Positions 19,386-30,392 of a DNA stretch of 64,000 nt are shown piece by piece; within the stretch, counting starts at the first letter, position 1, and the number at the start of each line of letters is the position of its first letter. The stretch comes from Melieria omissa (taxonomy: Eukaryota > Arthropoda > Insecta > Diptera > Ulidiidae). The notes beneath the pieces were generated by a model. That model worked only from the letters and a program-made list of their open reading frames with translations, was not told the DNA's origin and did not search any database. A program made the position numbers and the translations under genes. The DNA lies in NCBI GenBank assembly GCA_963971225.1, contig OZ020268.1, positions 47,170,404-47,234,403 on the forward strand. Reading direction: 5' to 3'.

Positions 19386-19940
19386 TGGAATATGCTTATT
19401 ATGCATTAATTGGTTTATTTTCTTTTATGTATGTTTTGAATGATGTCGTCGACATTGTTTACGGGGTACGTAACTCCTCCCCTCTTTGTCTTTAAATTCT
19501 CCTGAATTTTATTTGTGATAACGATTTTGCTTGAGTTTTTCTTTATCCAGAAACATATTACTATTATTGATAGTAGTACCATAATTATAGTTGTTGTAGT
19601 AATTGTGTAAGATATATTTTTGTGGAATTTTAATTCTTCTATTTCTTTTATGTTGTTAAATTGTTCTGCTACGATTTCGTCGAAATTAATTTTGTGTTTG
19701 AACGTGAAATTATTGTTTCCTTCAGTTTTCGAAAGTATCCTGTTGTTCCTAAGAACGATTTTATTTGGTGTTGTGTTTCGGGCAGTTTTAGTTCCTGTAT
19801 AATTTTTATCTTTTGGGGGTTAGGCTTTACGCCTTCGGTTGTGAGTATATGCCCTAGATACTCTGTTTCCTTACAGAAGAATTTGCATTTGTTTATCTGT
19901 ATTTTGAGTTCATTAGTTTTGCAATGCAGTCTGAATTGGT
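19386..19940 (-). pseudogene. 17.6/297-type 3' end: RT scrap fused to Env C-terminus, polypurine tract and LTR start
   Basis: Three joined pieces on the minus strand. About 19940-19720 encodes the RT connection region (NKCKFFCKETEYLGHI, then QIKSFLGTTGYFRKL). About 19720-19497 encodes an Env C-terminus with a membrane span (TIIMVLLSIIVICFWI). This is followed by a purine tract (GAGGGGAGG near 19480-19490) and AGTTACGTACCCCG, the first ~95 bp of an LTR cut by the gypsy insertion at 19385. The RT-to-Env junction skips RNase H and integrase, so this is a deletion product. Confidence 0.75.
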
Positions 19941-20423
19941 TATGTGTCTGAATTTTTGCATATTGTCATATTGTTTATCGTTATTCGTTGACTCGTTGCG
20001 GAATACGTAGTGGCAGTTCGTCTGGCCACCCTTCAGCAAGCGAGGCAAGCAATCCTCCTCAAACAGCAGGTCGAGCGATTCCTGTTTGCAGACTAACGCA
20101 GTTGTGAGACAGCTATTCTTGACCCCATACGTTTGTTGTTTATTCAGAAGGATCGTCCTGTACTCGAGCTCGACGCTGTGACTTTCCTTCAGGGTAGCCC
20201 GAGTGATCAGGTGGTTGAATCTTGTCCGCGTCACCTTTGGCATAGACAGCACGTAAAGCAGGAGCGTGCCATTTGTGTAGATTGATGGCTCGCTGTACTC
20301 GATGGCTTCGATGACATTGCTGTAGGGAAGGACTATCTCGCTTACCAGTTGGTTAATCTCTTCCTTATTCAGCAGGTTGCTGTTCACTACCCCTGCCTTG
20401 GCCATCTGGCAGGCTCGAACCAT
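19940..20423 (-). pseudogene. Errantivirus Env, central fragment
   Basis: About 150 residues aligning with residues ~185-330 of the Env at 11147-12538. Shared anchors include RACQMAK, NLLN, YTNGTL, AMPKV/SMPKV and LLKGG/ALKGG. At about 19965 it changes abruptly into RT sequence of another element. The cleavage site and the membrane span are absent. Confidence 0.8.
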
Positions 20424-20450
20424 TTCGTAAACATCGTCCTTAAGGGATCA

Positions 20451-21024
20451 TCACCTTATGCTGAACTTCTTGAAAAACCTTTGCCCCGTGGCAAATATTC
20501 CTCCTTTCTTCCTTAAATATTCTTTCAGGAAAAGCACCAGGCTATCATAATTAAGTGTGGGCAACGAAATAAAATACCTTCTATAGCCCTTGTGGGGCTC
20601 TTCACTGCACAAGCAGCTGTTCCCCTGCCTAAAGATTATTTGGGTCCTAAACACGTTTATAGGAGTTTCTACGTGCGATATTGACTCTGAACTGTCCTGT
20701 TCGGCAGAATGCATTGTAGCGGCATGCATTTCTGATGCCGTGTCCGCCACAGGAGTTACACTCAGGCCCCTCCGTTAAACTGCAAGACGGTTCGTCAATG
20801 ACATAGTCTGTGAGTGCATTTGCTTCCGTCTTAAGACGGGAGAGTGCATCGACGACTAAATTTGTCCTGCCAGGTTTATAAATCACCTCACGGTTGCTCA
20901 TGGAAAACGTCAGGGATTGGTGGTCAGTATACATTTTTATTTTTTTAGCACCATACAGGTAAGATCGCAGATTGTCCAGTGCCCAACCGCATTGCCTCGA
21001 CCTTTTTGGGATCCGCGCGTACAC
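20451..21024 (-). pseudogene. Gypsy RNase H and linker to integrase
   Basis: The frame at 21024-20740 has the RNase H C-terminal motifs KMYTDHQSLTFS and RTNLVVDALSRLKTE. These typify the gypsy ribonuclease H that degrades template RNA. A frame overlap near 20700 leads to the linker seen also at 14742 (AEQDSSESISHVETPINVFR). The integrase zinc domain is missing after 20451, where the sequence joins Env. Confidence 0.8.
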
Positions 21025-21560
21025 CCTCAGGGGTAATTATATACCCAAGGAATTCAACTTATCTCTCTCATCTCAAAAAAGCATGTTTTGTCTAGGTTGA
21101 CCTTCAGATTTGCTTCAAGGAGCCTTAAAACACTTTTTTTTTACATTTTCCAGGTGATCGTCTGCGTTTTTGCCAATGTCGTCAATATAGACGTAACATA
21201 TTTTTCCGATGTACTGCTTTAGTACATCGTCGATCATTCTCTGGAAAATCGCAGGTGATTTTTTTAGACCGAAGGGCACGCGAAGGAATTCGTATTTTCT
21301 GTTCATTGTTGAAAAAGCAGTCTTAGGGATATCGGCGTCTTTCATTGGTATCTGGTGAAATCCAGATATAAGGTCAATTGTCGTGTAATAGTTGGCTTGC
21401 CCTAAGCTACAAAGTGTCGCGTTTATGTCAGGGACGGGGTATGTGTCAGCGATCGTAACCGCATTTAGCCTTTTATAGTGAATCACCATTCGGTATTGTT
21501 TTTCCCCGTTTGCCTTTGGTTTTTTAAGCACCACCCAAATTTATGAGTTGTACGGGTTTT
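21025..21560 (-). pseudogene. Gypsy reverse transcriptase fragment
   Basis: Covers RT motifs from KQYRMVIHYKRLNAVTI through DLISGFHQIPM, FSTMNRKYEFLRVPFGLK and the catalytic YVYIDDI at about residue 120 of this block. Small defects are present. A three-residue-like loss follows YIDD, where D(I)VVFS is normally seen, and the frame stops at 21115. Thumb residues continue to about 21030 before joining RNase H. Confidence 0.85.
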
Positions 21561-21787
21561 TAGACGGTCGGATCACCTCTTCGGCGAGCAATTCGTTAAC
21601 TTGCCTTGCTGGGTATGAGTAATTCTTGCTGGATATCGGGTCAGGAGTGGAGGTTTTTATTTCGGCGCGGACGCTCGTATCTATAAGCTCATTGGCATTA
21701 AAAGGCTTAAAAAGATCGGCATACTTTGTTAGGAGGGTATCGACTTTTTGTTGGACTACTCACGGCAAATCCTTACCCACCGTGAAA
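21561..21787 (-). pseudogene. Degenerate PR-RT linker
   Basis: Sequence between the protease and RT blocks. Read on the minus strand it still resembles the start of RT (ANELIDTSVRAEIKT-like), but stops interrupt it near 21620 and 21760. Confidence 0.5.
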
Positions 21788-22098
21788 TTAACATCGCAGG
21801 ATGTTGTCGATTCTAAGTATATTGTCTTTCCTGTCAATTATTGCACCTAGCTCTCTTAGAGCACCGAATGAACTTAAACTAGGTAACACAAAAAATACAA
21901 GTTCTGTTGGGTTGCCGATGCTTCCAAACAGTTGAATTTTTATTTTCTCTTTTACTGGATCAAGGCCTCCCACAGACCGCACACTAAATGGTTGGTGAAC
22001 CGGAGTTGTCTTTGTCGCTACTGATTGTCTAATAAAATTCTTGTTTGCGCCGGTATCCACCAGGAAATCTAGTACGCGACCATCAGGCAGCGTGTATT
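21788..22098 (-). pseudogene. Gypsy aspartic protease fragment
   Basis: The block FLVDTGANKNFI (D-T-G-A, active site of retroviral-type aspartic proteases) starts at about 22060. It is followed by a ~75-residue protease body ending RELGAIIDRKDNIL, the usual gypsy PR end. It would cleave Gag and Pol. The join with gag at 22099 is out of frame or interrupted. Confidence 0.8.
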
Positions 22099-22797
22099 CT
22101 ATGTAAGATACGCTAGATGTCCGGCGGATAAAAAATCCTCCGGTTTCCCGTTATTCGCCATATCCTGGTCACCGCTGGTTGCATCATTTTCCCCCGACAC
22201 CGTGTGAAACAGCCTTTGCTGTCTGCGTGGGAGATTTTCCGATTGAGCGCCGCGTTTGAATGGAGTTGGTCGATTCGTGTAGTTCACCCTGCGCGTCTGT
22301 ACAGATTGGTCGACTTCCATTCTCTCAGGGGGGCTCGGCACAGCGTGTTGATTATCATCCCGTCCGAAAGGACGATCGCGCCTAGGGAATGGGTAACGAT
22401 GTTCATGGGGACGCCAGGTTGGCCTCGGCGGTAACTGTGGAGGTTTGCCACCATTTAAGGCGTGAGTGTGGCTTGGTAAGTTATTCACAGGCACCACCAC
22501 GCGATTTTTCGTTTGTGGCGTGTGTATCACAAGGTTTCGCAGATTCACATTTTGTAATTCGAGGCAGGCTGAATATGCCTCTGGTAACGTTTTTGGGCGT
22601 TGCACCAGGAGCATCCTAGATAAATCGCCATTTAGACCGCGAATGAAGACGTTGAGAGCACGGCTGCGATAGGTGTCAACGAGCACCCTGATTGTTTCTT
22701 CGGTGTAGGATTCTGTCTTGATCTTGTTTATGATCAGCGAAAACTGGTGATTTACCGCCGCGTAAAATTCGCCCAGGCGTGTGCCTTTTTGGGACAA
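22099..22797 (-). pseudogene. Gypsy Gag, C-terminal two thirds
   Basis: 232 codons open. The capsid block YAAVNHQFSLIINKIKTESY, then NVFIRGLNGDLSRMLLVQRP and LPEAYSACLELQN, is shared with the gag at 14834-15544. A proline- and arginine-rich tail without zinc knuckles follows, as in gypsy. The N-terminal ~190 residues are absent: at about 22800 the sequence changes to an unrelated protease fragment. Confidence 0.85.
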
Positions 22798-22829
22798 CTG
22801 GTGCAGCTGCTCCAGCGTCCCAACACGGT

Positions 22830-23480
22830 TTTATTCAAGACTTTAAGATAAGCATTAACGTTTCCAAGAATGTTTAATTTAGTTTTATTTAATCCATAAA
22901 ACGAACTTTCGATACTTTCTGTCTTAACTCGCCCTGGTACCAGTACTTTTTTAATCAAACTTATGGGGCTTCCGGAATCAACTAGAGTTTCTATAAACAT
23001 ATTTACATTAGGTTTTGCTATAATACTTATTTCAAAGTAATTTACAAAATCGGTTTTGTCTGATGGCTTTTTGTATTTGGCGCACTCTACCGCAACATGT
23101 CCTTGTTCTCCACATGCATAGCAGGAACCAGCTTCGCGTCTGGGTTTTCTGCACTCCTTCGCTTAATGCCCCGTGCAGTTGCAATTATAGCACCGCAATC
23201 TTTCTCCGACACCCGTTTCCACGCTACGCCTTGCAATTGATTGTCGCGGTAATTCAATGTTGCAAAATGCTTTTAGCAAATCGTAAGTTGAGGGAAAATT
23301 CTGAAGCTTAGCTTGTACTTGAAGTTGCTTGTCCGGTATCCCATCGACTACGTACTCGATAAATTCTTCGTCGCTTAAATTTAGTCCGTTGCTTAGCATC
23401 ATCTTTTCATTGTGGTAAACTGTAAAATGTTCATTGGGATCATTGGGAACACTTCTGATGAAATGATGACCGTTTGTTTA
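22830..23480 (-). pseudogene. Gypsy-superfamily Gag zinc knuckles and protease from a different element
   Basis: On the minus strand a gag block (DEEFIEYVVDGIPDKQLQVQ) is followed by two CCHC knuckles (CYNCNCTGH... and CYACGEQGHVAVEC), with a stop between them near 23165. A protease block follows with VDSGSPISLI, a DSG variant of the DTG site. The CCHC-bearing gag separates it from the knuckle-less errantiviruses around it. It is truncated at both ends. Confidence 0.75.
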
Positions 23481-23611
23481 AAAATGAAACGTCCGTTCAC
23501 TCTATTCTCACAATCCTCCTTTATTGTCTCCTTCTTTTCTGAAGCGTCCGTGGATCATTCACAATAATAAATCAACGCAATAATAGCTTATGTCTATGTA
23601 CAATTGTGAAC
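23481..23611. other. Short spacer, possible LTR remnant
   Basis: Non-coding. Contains TTTATT (AATAAA on the minus strand) at 23519-23524 and little else. Confidence 0.35.
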
Positions 23612-24076
23612 TTAACAGTAATAGCTTAAATCGAACATAACCATGGTGAATGAAATTAAATTGTAACAGATTAATTCTTCCAGAAGGGTATGATTCGGTG
23701 TCTGGGGCTTGAAACTCAGAATGAGTTGTCGTCTGAGCTCAGTCCAGCTGTTAAGGTCGCTCAATCCTATGGCTCGCATGACGTCGCCGCAGATATTTTT
23801 CTCGATGTGACCGAAGGTTATAAGCTGCTGCACCACATGGTTGGTGGGGTAGAGCGGGTAGAGCGCTAACACGTAGTCGACCCGTTTAATGAAGGTATAG
23901 AAAGCACTTTGGTTGCCGTCGTAGAGCGCTAACACGTAGTCGACCCGTTTAATGAAGGTATAGAAAGCAGTTTGGTTGCCGTCGAACCTTTCGATGTTTT
24001 GTAACTGCTGTGCCACTTGGGAAATGCTGCTTTCCGAAAGTGGCCCTGCTACCGCCGTAGCTGCTGGTTCTACCAT
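23612..24076 (-). pseudogene. 297/17.6-type Gag N-terminus with an in-frame tandem duplication
   Basis: The frame starts at ATG 24076 (MVEPAATAVAGPLSE) and contains the errantiviral matrix/capsid start: QLQNIERFDGNQTAFYTFIK, then RVDYVLALY. Within it 63 bp (21 codons) are duplicated in tandem (23860-23985), so the segment from DGNQ to ALY occurs twice. After LKPQTPNHTLLEEL-like residues the frame runs into unrelated sequence and stops. Pol and the rest of gag are missing. Confidence 0.75.
23860..23985 (-). repeat. 63 bp tandem duplication inside gag
   Basis: Units 23860-23922 and 23923-23985 differ at two or three positions. The length is a multiple of three, so the reading frame is kept. 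Confidence 0.9.
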
Positions 24077-25541
24077 GATTTCAGTTGGTTGTATTTTTAT
24101 TCTTTGTTATGTAGGGTTAATTCAATCTGCTCAGAAACAATTAATTATGTTCTATTTATTTAAATTTGTTTTCAATTGGTTGCTGCTTATTTTTGATCAA
24201 ATTAAGCAGAATAAATGTAATCTTAACTTAGAGCCGATTTCATTTTAATTTTATTTTCTATTTTTATTTATTTTATGTTTGTTGTTTTATTTATTTTATT
24301 GCTAAAGTTGCGTAGGATTAATTAAATTTCGATTAAAATTATTAATAAAACGATTAATAATGATTTACTTATTTAAATTTATTTTCAATACGGTTCACTG
24401 TATCTCGGTCGGAAATTATCTGAAATCAAAAACCATCAAAATTTAGTCAAAGTATTATCAAATCCTCCCCCCCAACGTTCTTCGATTAAAAATGTTTGGT
24501 GGATATCTAAAGTGTAAATGCTATTTTCCACGAAAAATTCTGCCATTTTGTGGGTGGGAAACCCCCTTAATGTAAAAACAAAAATTTTACTAAACGTTGG
24601 GGGAGGTATTTTATATGTAGAAAAGGTGTACCAAGTTTCAAATAAATCGGTTTAGTAGTTTTTAAATGACACTAAACACGGACTTTGAAAACGTAGTTTT
24701 GAGATCAGAACAATAGAAGAGAATAAGCTGTATACCTGCTGTAGAATCTAGGAGCTTTTTCCTAAATTGATGCTATTGATGCGCACTCGAGGAAGTTCGT
24801 TTTTGTTCTGCTTTATTTTTAACTCGTTCTTATATTCTAAGGCCATTCGCTTGTGAACATTGTTGCAAAGCATTGTTGCTAAACATTGTATTCAAACATT
24901 AATAGTTCACTCTAGAAGACAGTGTTGTTATAGGAACTCTTAAACATCTTGCAAAGGGTTTGAAGAAACAATATCGTTATATAAACTTTAAAGACAATAT
25001 ATAAGTTATACAAATTGTAAATCTTGTTGAGAGGGCTAAATGAAACGAGATTGTACTTGGCTCTTTTTGAGATGTTATTTAGAGCTTATTTCTAACGCGT
25101 ACCTGAGTACACTTAGAAAAGTTTTTGAAACCAACAACACTATTGCTGCGTTGGATAAAAGTAAACTAAAGCTTTGTTGGGCGCCATTCTTTGTCGCGTG
25201 CGGTTGTCAAAAGGACCAACTGGGTCCACGTTTCGCGCCCTTCTATTGTAGCGCTCGCGGTGGACTGCGTATGGTCTGGCCGATTTGTGAATGCGACGGC
25301 GGCATGATAACGGTCATCGGCTAGCTAGTTCGGCTGGGCGTGGTCCTTGCGTTCACTCCTCAACTAACGCAACAGTAGAAAAAAAAATCTCATGCCATAT
25401 TAAAGATGTAAAAAGCCGAAACAGACCGAATCAAAAATTCAAAACAAAAAAAGGTAACAGCGATAGTTTGCTCCTATTTAGCCACCCTCAGGGCCTATGT
25501 GGTGTTTTCACAGGGAGTGCAGTTTTCCCACCCCCGGATTC
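24077..25541. other. No gene recognised; inverted repeat near 24.5 kb
   Basis: 24077-24420 is AT-rich and probably the leader upstream of the gag at 23612-24076. 24464-24606 is bounded by an inverted repeat. 24720-25541 has no motif I recognise. The longest open frame there (94 codons, plus strand, from 25040) lacks domain features. Confidence 0.45.
24464..24606. repeat. Short inverted-repeat segment
   Basis: CCTCCCCCCCAACGTT (24464-24479) is mirrored by AACGTTGGGGGAGG (24593-24606) about 113 bp later. It could be a small foldback element. No clear target duplication was found. Confidence 0.45.
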
Positions 25542-26198
25542 TCATAAAAAGAACCGACGCCATGGCAATCCACGTACTCGTATTTTTAGATTGCCCCTAT
25601 CTACTAACATCTCACTTTTATACTTATGAGCATACTCAGGATCCCTTGACATCTTGTTCTCGACACCCTGCAGCCGATGTGCTGCCATAGCGTAGCTCCT
25701 TGGCATCACTGGCACGTCCTGCTTCCACAAAAAACCGATTTCGTATTGTGGACCCAAATGTTTTGTCGTCTGCGCCAGAATCTCCCTTGCTCGGCGATCA
25801 TCGTCAGATTCCAGATTTGAATTAGTGCTCCTCACCCCAAATCCTTCGATCGTGAAGTATTCCTCTACCAGCTTGTTCAGTGCCTTCATTGAATCGGCCT
25901 CTCTCACATGCAGCACGCGTGGTTCTGGTTCAGGCCGATTGTCTATTGGCCCATAGACGACCCAACCCAATTTGGTAAGGATGGCGACCGGTTGGTCCTT
26001 GGTTGCCTCAACCGCTTTCAATGGAGTCGCGAGGAAGCAGTTGTCCAAGCCTATGAGCAGAGTTGGCTTGACTTGCGTATAATTGGCGATCGGCAGTGCT
26101 GACAAATGTTGGTAATCTTCTTTGGCAAATGTTTGCGTCGGCAGGTCCAAATCCGACACCGTCCGTACTGTTACATCAAATGTAGTATCTCCAACCAC
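25542..26198 (-). pseudogene. BEL/Pao protease end and RT start
   Basis: The central block (VKPTLLIGLDNCFLATPLKA, then ILTKLGWVVYGPI) is the conserved region after the BEL/Pao protease that leads into RT. Further on, YEIGFLWKQD and NKMSRDPEYAHKYKSEM lead toward the RT palm. At about 25625 similarity stops and the frame ends at 25542, so no RT catalytic residues are present. Confidence 0.85.
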
Positions 26199-27037
26199 GA
26201 TTGCGACGACACCTTTCTTCGACCTCTGCGTGATGGTTTTGCTTCCATACCACTGCAGCGTCCTCTCAGGCCCAAAACCTGAGCAACGTCTTCTTGCAGC
26301 AGCGAGACGGATGAGCCCTCATCCACCATGGCGTAAACCTCTACTCTTCCAGCAGGTCCGGACAGTATTACTGGAAAGATTTTAAAAAGATACCTCGGCT
26401 CCTTACGTTGACGGCAGCTTAGCACATGCGCTGGCTCCTCTGCAGGCGGCGGCTGGTTACGATTGATTGCGTCTTCATGGAGAATACGATGGTGCAGACG
26501 TTGGCAGTCATCTACACCACATGCTCGTTGCTTCTTACATTTCGCCAAGTTGTGTCCCTTCCTCAGGCATGAGAAACAAAGACCAAGGCGCTTCACTGTG
26601 TTCCACTTGTCCTTGCTGCTGGCAGCAGCAAATTGGCGACATTCGGTGAGCCAGTGACCCTGCTCACAATACTCACATACAGGTCCAGTTGGGCGATTCT
26701 CCTGGGCATGCAGAACCCTGCGTCCAGGCGAAGTCGTAGCTGGCTGACGGTTCGCACCACCACTGGTACGAGGTTGACTAGGACGCGGCATCAGGCTAAC
26801 CACCCTGGCGAGCTCACCAACCCAGTCCGCAAGGTGTTCCACCGTTGGGTACGGCAGGATAGTAGCCGCATACTTAGACCACTCATATTGTTTGGAAGGC
26901 GGCAGCTTGATGACTAGTTGTTCGACGAGGCTAAAATTAATTAGCTGATGTGTGCAGCCTGAATGTCAACACTTGCTCCAAACGGCTCTCATAAATCATC
27001 GGGAACAATTGAATTTTCTCCAACTGCGTACGTACTA
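26171..27037 (-). pseudogene. BEL/Pao Gag C-terminal part with zinc knuckles, and protease start
   Basis: From 27037 the gag block continues as LEKIQLFPMIYESRLEQVL and VEQLVIKLPPSKQYEW. CCHC-type knuckles follow (CEYCEQGHWLTEC, CFSCLRKGHNLAKC) and then a protease with VDEGSSVSLL (a D-E-G variant). A stop lies at about 26940, and a frameshift near 26180 separates this from the downstream pol block. Confidence 0.85.
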
Positions 27038-27039
27038 GA

Positions 27040-29455
27040 CGTCTGCATGGCTCCATTCACTTTCTCTCCCACAGTGTTGACACTTCTGCTGAGTGCGCAT
27101 TTTGTGAGCATCATTACAATGTGAATACAGTAAATGCTGTAATCAAAGCAAAAGCTGTGCACAAAAAGAATGATTCACAAAATTGAGAGAGTTATAACAC
27201 ACCACGTTAAAATGAGTCATTTTATAGTGTACTCAAAGAGAAACTGTATTCATTTCATGCTATGAATACAGCAACATAAAATGAATGCATTGAGTCATTC
27301 ATATTAAGCAGTGTGTCTCAAAATGAAATAAAATGCTTCTTTATCAAATTTTGGCAACATTTATTGAGAATATAACAATTAACCCTTTCGCTACAAGTTT
27401 TTAATGGGGAAAGTTACAATTTTAAATGTATAGTTTTATACTTCTATGTGATTAAATTGGCAACATTTCATAACAATTTGTTTAAATTTTAAATTCTTAC
27501 CCTGTTCTTAGAGTGTTTTCATGTGAGAGAAAACACATTGTTGTGGCTGTAATAATAACTTCAACATAAATTTGTTTACGCATATCTAAAATTTTAATGT
27601 CTCTTCATATACTTCCGTCAAAGTTGTTTAAAAAATATATCCGAAATTGAAAGGGTCCTTAATTTAAAAATTTACCTTATTTTTCTACTTCAAGAAAAAT
27701 AACCGTGTACACTTGTTTTTTTTAACTTAAATATTCATTTTTTTTCGTATTTTTCCTAAAACTTTAAACTATTTTAAGGATCAGCAAAAAAATTTAGTTT
27801 TGCAACCATAGAAGAGTCAGATGTCCACAAACATCATGTATCCATATGGATACCACATAGCGAAAGGGTTAAGTAAGTGAAATTAAATACAATTCTGTGT
27901 AATAAAACTTATAATTAATAACTACAATTCATTGTTAACACTATCTAAGTCTAAATACTCTGATATCTTTTCTTTTGGTATGTTTGAGTTTAAAAACATA
28001 ATTTGATTAACCAAAACTTGGTTTAGTCCAATTAAACACCTCTTTTCTGAAATGAGTCCTCTTGCGAGGGAAAACGCCCTTTCTGATGCTGCACTGCTTG
28101 CTGGTGTGGCTAAAACCATGCAGCTCATTTTGTACATGAGTGGAAACTTTGATTTGTTTACCGACCACCACTCCAGGACATTAAAATTTTCACTGTAAGG
28201 CTCGTTTGTGTTTTCATAGACTTGTAATTCATTAATTACAGAATCTTGTCTACTTAAAATTGGCATTGGCTGGATGAAATCAGAAAAGGGGTTTGCTGGA
28301 GAAATTACTGAGGAAATACTTCCTTCATTCCCCAAATCGGAATCATTCAAGTAGCTTCTCATTATTTGAATACAGGTTTCTTTGACCAAATCTTTCTCAC
28401 TTTCATTAAAAAGAACTAACTTATTAGTTGGAGGAAACAAATATAAAGCAATTTTATGATAAATGGTCAAATTTGGGGGCAATAAAGTATTTAAATAAAA
28501 ATTAAGTTTATCTTTAAATTTCCGTATAGGTTCAAAATTGTCTGTCAGAGTTCCACAAAATTTCTTTAAGTTATGAATATGAACTAAGATCAAATGTAGT
28601 GTAGGGTGGTTAGAGCCTTCAAGCTTTTTTGATGTTTCTTCAAAATTTTTTAAAATTTGCACCATAGCACTTACATAATTTATATTAATGTTGGCTATCC
28701 TCATTAGCTCATTTCTTTCTTGCAAAACATTTATAATATCCGCCCAATTTACTTCGATTGAATTTAACAAATAATAAATTGTATTCCATCTTGTGCAGGA
28801 AAAGCTTTTAAGTGACATCTTTAGTGTTGAATTGACAGATGACTTTTTGAAAAACTTTACAACTGCAGTACATTGAGTACAAATTTCAGAAATTTCGGGT
28901 ATGTCTTTTATAGATTTTTGTACTACATTATGCAGTAAATGGTTTGCACACGCAATATGCCGATTCTCCCGAAACGCTTTAACCATGTTAGCTCCCCTAT
29001 CAGTAACAATTAAAACTTTATCATCTAGCTCGCCACCAAACTCATTCAATATGCTTTGGATTTGCAAGCGTATATGGTCACCTGAAATACAAAAGAGGAA
29101 GATAAAAGTTGACGTTGGAGGTGTGAAAAAGCAGTCTAACGCCGTCTAAGGAAGTTTGTGTTTACTATAACAATTGTGTGGCACAGTCTTAAGTAAACTT
29201 AAGCGGTTATCGTTTTTGACCACAGAGTTTATATTTACCTGTGCATGAAGTTCCCTCCATAGATTTGATTTTAAGAAGTCTACTCGTTATATGAGAATTT
29301 TTAATGTAATGGACAGTACATGACAAATAAGTTTTTCGTATGAAGTCGTCTGTCCATAAATCCGTAGTGACACCATATCCGTCTGCCGTATTGCTTTTAA
29401 AATCGTCGTACACTATTTTCTTGTAACGTTCGTAAAGTTTTTCAATATTTCTGCG
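27040..29455 (-). mobile_element. hAT transposon, N-terminally truncated, inserted in BEL gag
   Basis: BEL gag sequence stops at about 29460 and resumes at 27037, and the segment between encodes a hAT transposase. Possible duplicated target: GTACGTAC at about 27030 and CTACGTAC at about 29464 (7 of 8 match). The terminal repeats are not convincing, so the exact edges are uncertain. The 27060-27330 part is rich in ATGAATAC and TGAGTCATT words, typical of hAT subterminal repeats. Confidence 0.65.
27922..29450 (-). pseudogene. hAT transposase, C-terminal two thirds
   Basis: Exon 1 (about 29450-29235) contains GYGVTTDLWTDDF, the hAT DLWT region with a catalytic D. A GT-AG intron (about 29084-29234) joins it in frame to exon 2 (29083-27922). 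Exon 2 has IVTDRGANMVKAF (second D region), CTRWNT, and ends with the dimerisation domain ATPASSAASERAFSLARGLI. The N-terminal BED zinc finger and start codon are missing at the boundary with BEL gag, so the copy is not functional as it stands. No stops interrupt the remaining 380-codon exon. Confidence 0.88.
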
Positions 29456-29459
29456 TACT

Positions 29460-29558
29460 ACGTACCAACAGCTCCGGTCTTCCGAAATTAAACTTCAACT
29501 CATCAATCGAAAATCAAGAGCGAGGCGACTTTACGACGCGCGTCACCCAGCAGCGCTT
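29460..29558 (-). pseudogene. BEL/Pao Gag, middle fragment between two insertions
   Basis: About 33 codons on the minus strand (LMRLHKALLGDARRKVASLL, then FGRPELLV in another frame) link the N-terminal gag at 30836-30393 with the C-terminal part at 27037. A stop follows LLIFD. Confidence 0.75.
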
Positions 29559-29566
29559 TGTGCAAA

Positions 29567-30392
29567 CCAGTGTTGATAAATGAGTTTTCCCATTTTGTAC
29601 CAAGAGGCCAAAAAAATGTACTAAAGTAGACAAAAAAGTACCAAATCTTTTTATTAACAAATGCATTTTTATAATTCAATATTTATTTCCAGTATTAATC
29701 CAATTTTAAAGAATTTTAATCTTAAAATGCAAAAAATGAATTCATACAAGAAACATTTAAATACTTATTTGCACATTGAGTTTAAGAACTCATTCGTTTC
29801 TTTGAGATCATTTGGTATTTCAACTTCAAGTAAATCTTTCGATTTTTATACAAAACCATGGAATGATTTGTGAATCATTTACACAATATTTTAAAATGTT
29901 CAATGCCTCGAATGGCAGGTTGTGCATTTCTCAAATGCATTTGAAATACTAACGCATCAGAATCGCTTAGGGTCACATTGACTGCTTTTGAATTGCTATT
30001 TTCGGGCAGTGCTAGTCGCCTATCGCTGCTTTCAATTTTGCACCTATGTACATGTAATAATTGCATACATTACCTTTATAAAAATTTTTTAATTCCAATG
30101 TGAGCGTCCAACTTCTTTTACTTAGTGAAATTCAAAATGTATGCAAATAAATTGGCACCACGCACTAATGATGAAACGATAGCCCCATGAGGTTGAAAAG
30201 GACAACTAGATATCTAATAGCTATCCTTATCTTTAAGTTTTAAGATAATCCGTAACTACTTGAAATCGAGTTTCTCGAGAATAATGTTGCCATTTTACCA
30301 AAATGTACCAAATAAATCAATGTAGTACCAATGTACTTTTTAATTTCAAAATGTATCAAAAAAGTACAATTGTACCAACAATATCAACACTG
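29567..30392. mobile_element. 826 bp hAT-type non-autonomous element
   Basis: Perfect 8 bp duplications GTGCAAAC flank it (29559-29566 and 30393-30400). The ends are CAGTGTTGATA inverted repeats. Subterminal GTACCAA/TTGGTAC words recur at both ends (for example 29596, 29637, 30303, 30325 and 30372). No transposase motif could be recognised in its short frames. Confidence 0.9.

Larger units (their letters stand above)
19940..22797 (-). mobile_element. Second gypsy-type errantivirus body, mosaic with deletions
   Basis: Gag C-terminus, PR, RT, RNase H, a piece of the RNase H-integrase linker and a central Env piece follow in normal order but with deletions between them. It is closely related to, yet clearly distinct from, the element at 10204-19385. 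Both LTRs, the start of gag and most of integrase are gone. Confidence 0.8.

Noticed and set aside
25040..25324. 94-codon plus-strand frame
   Set aside because: No homologous motif, isolated, and in a region of degraded repeats.
27040..27330. CAGTGTTGACACTTCTG near 27072 as a hAT left end
   Set aside because: No matching inverted end or 8 bp duplication exists at the other side near 29455, and BEL gag similarity already ends before it.
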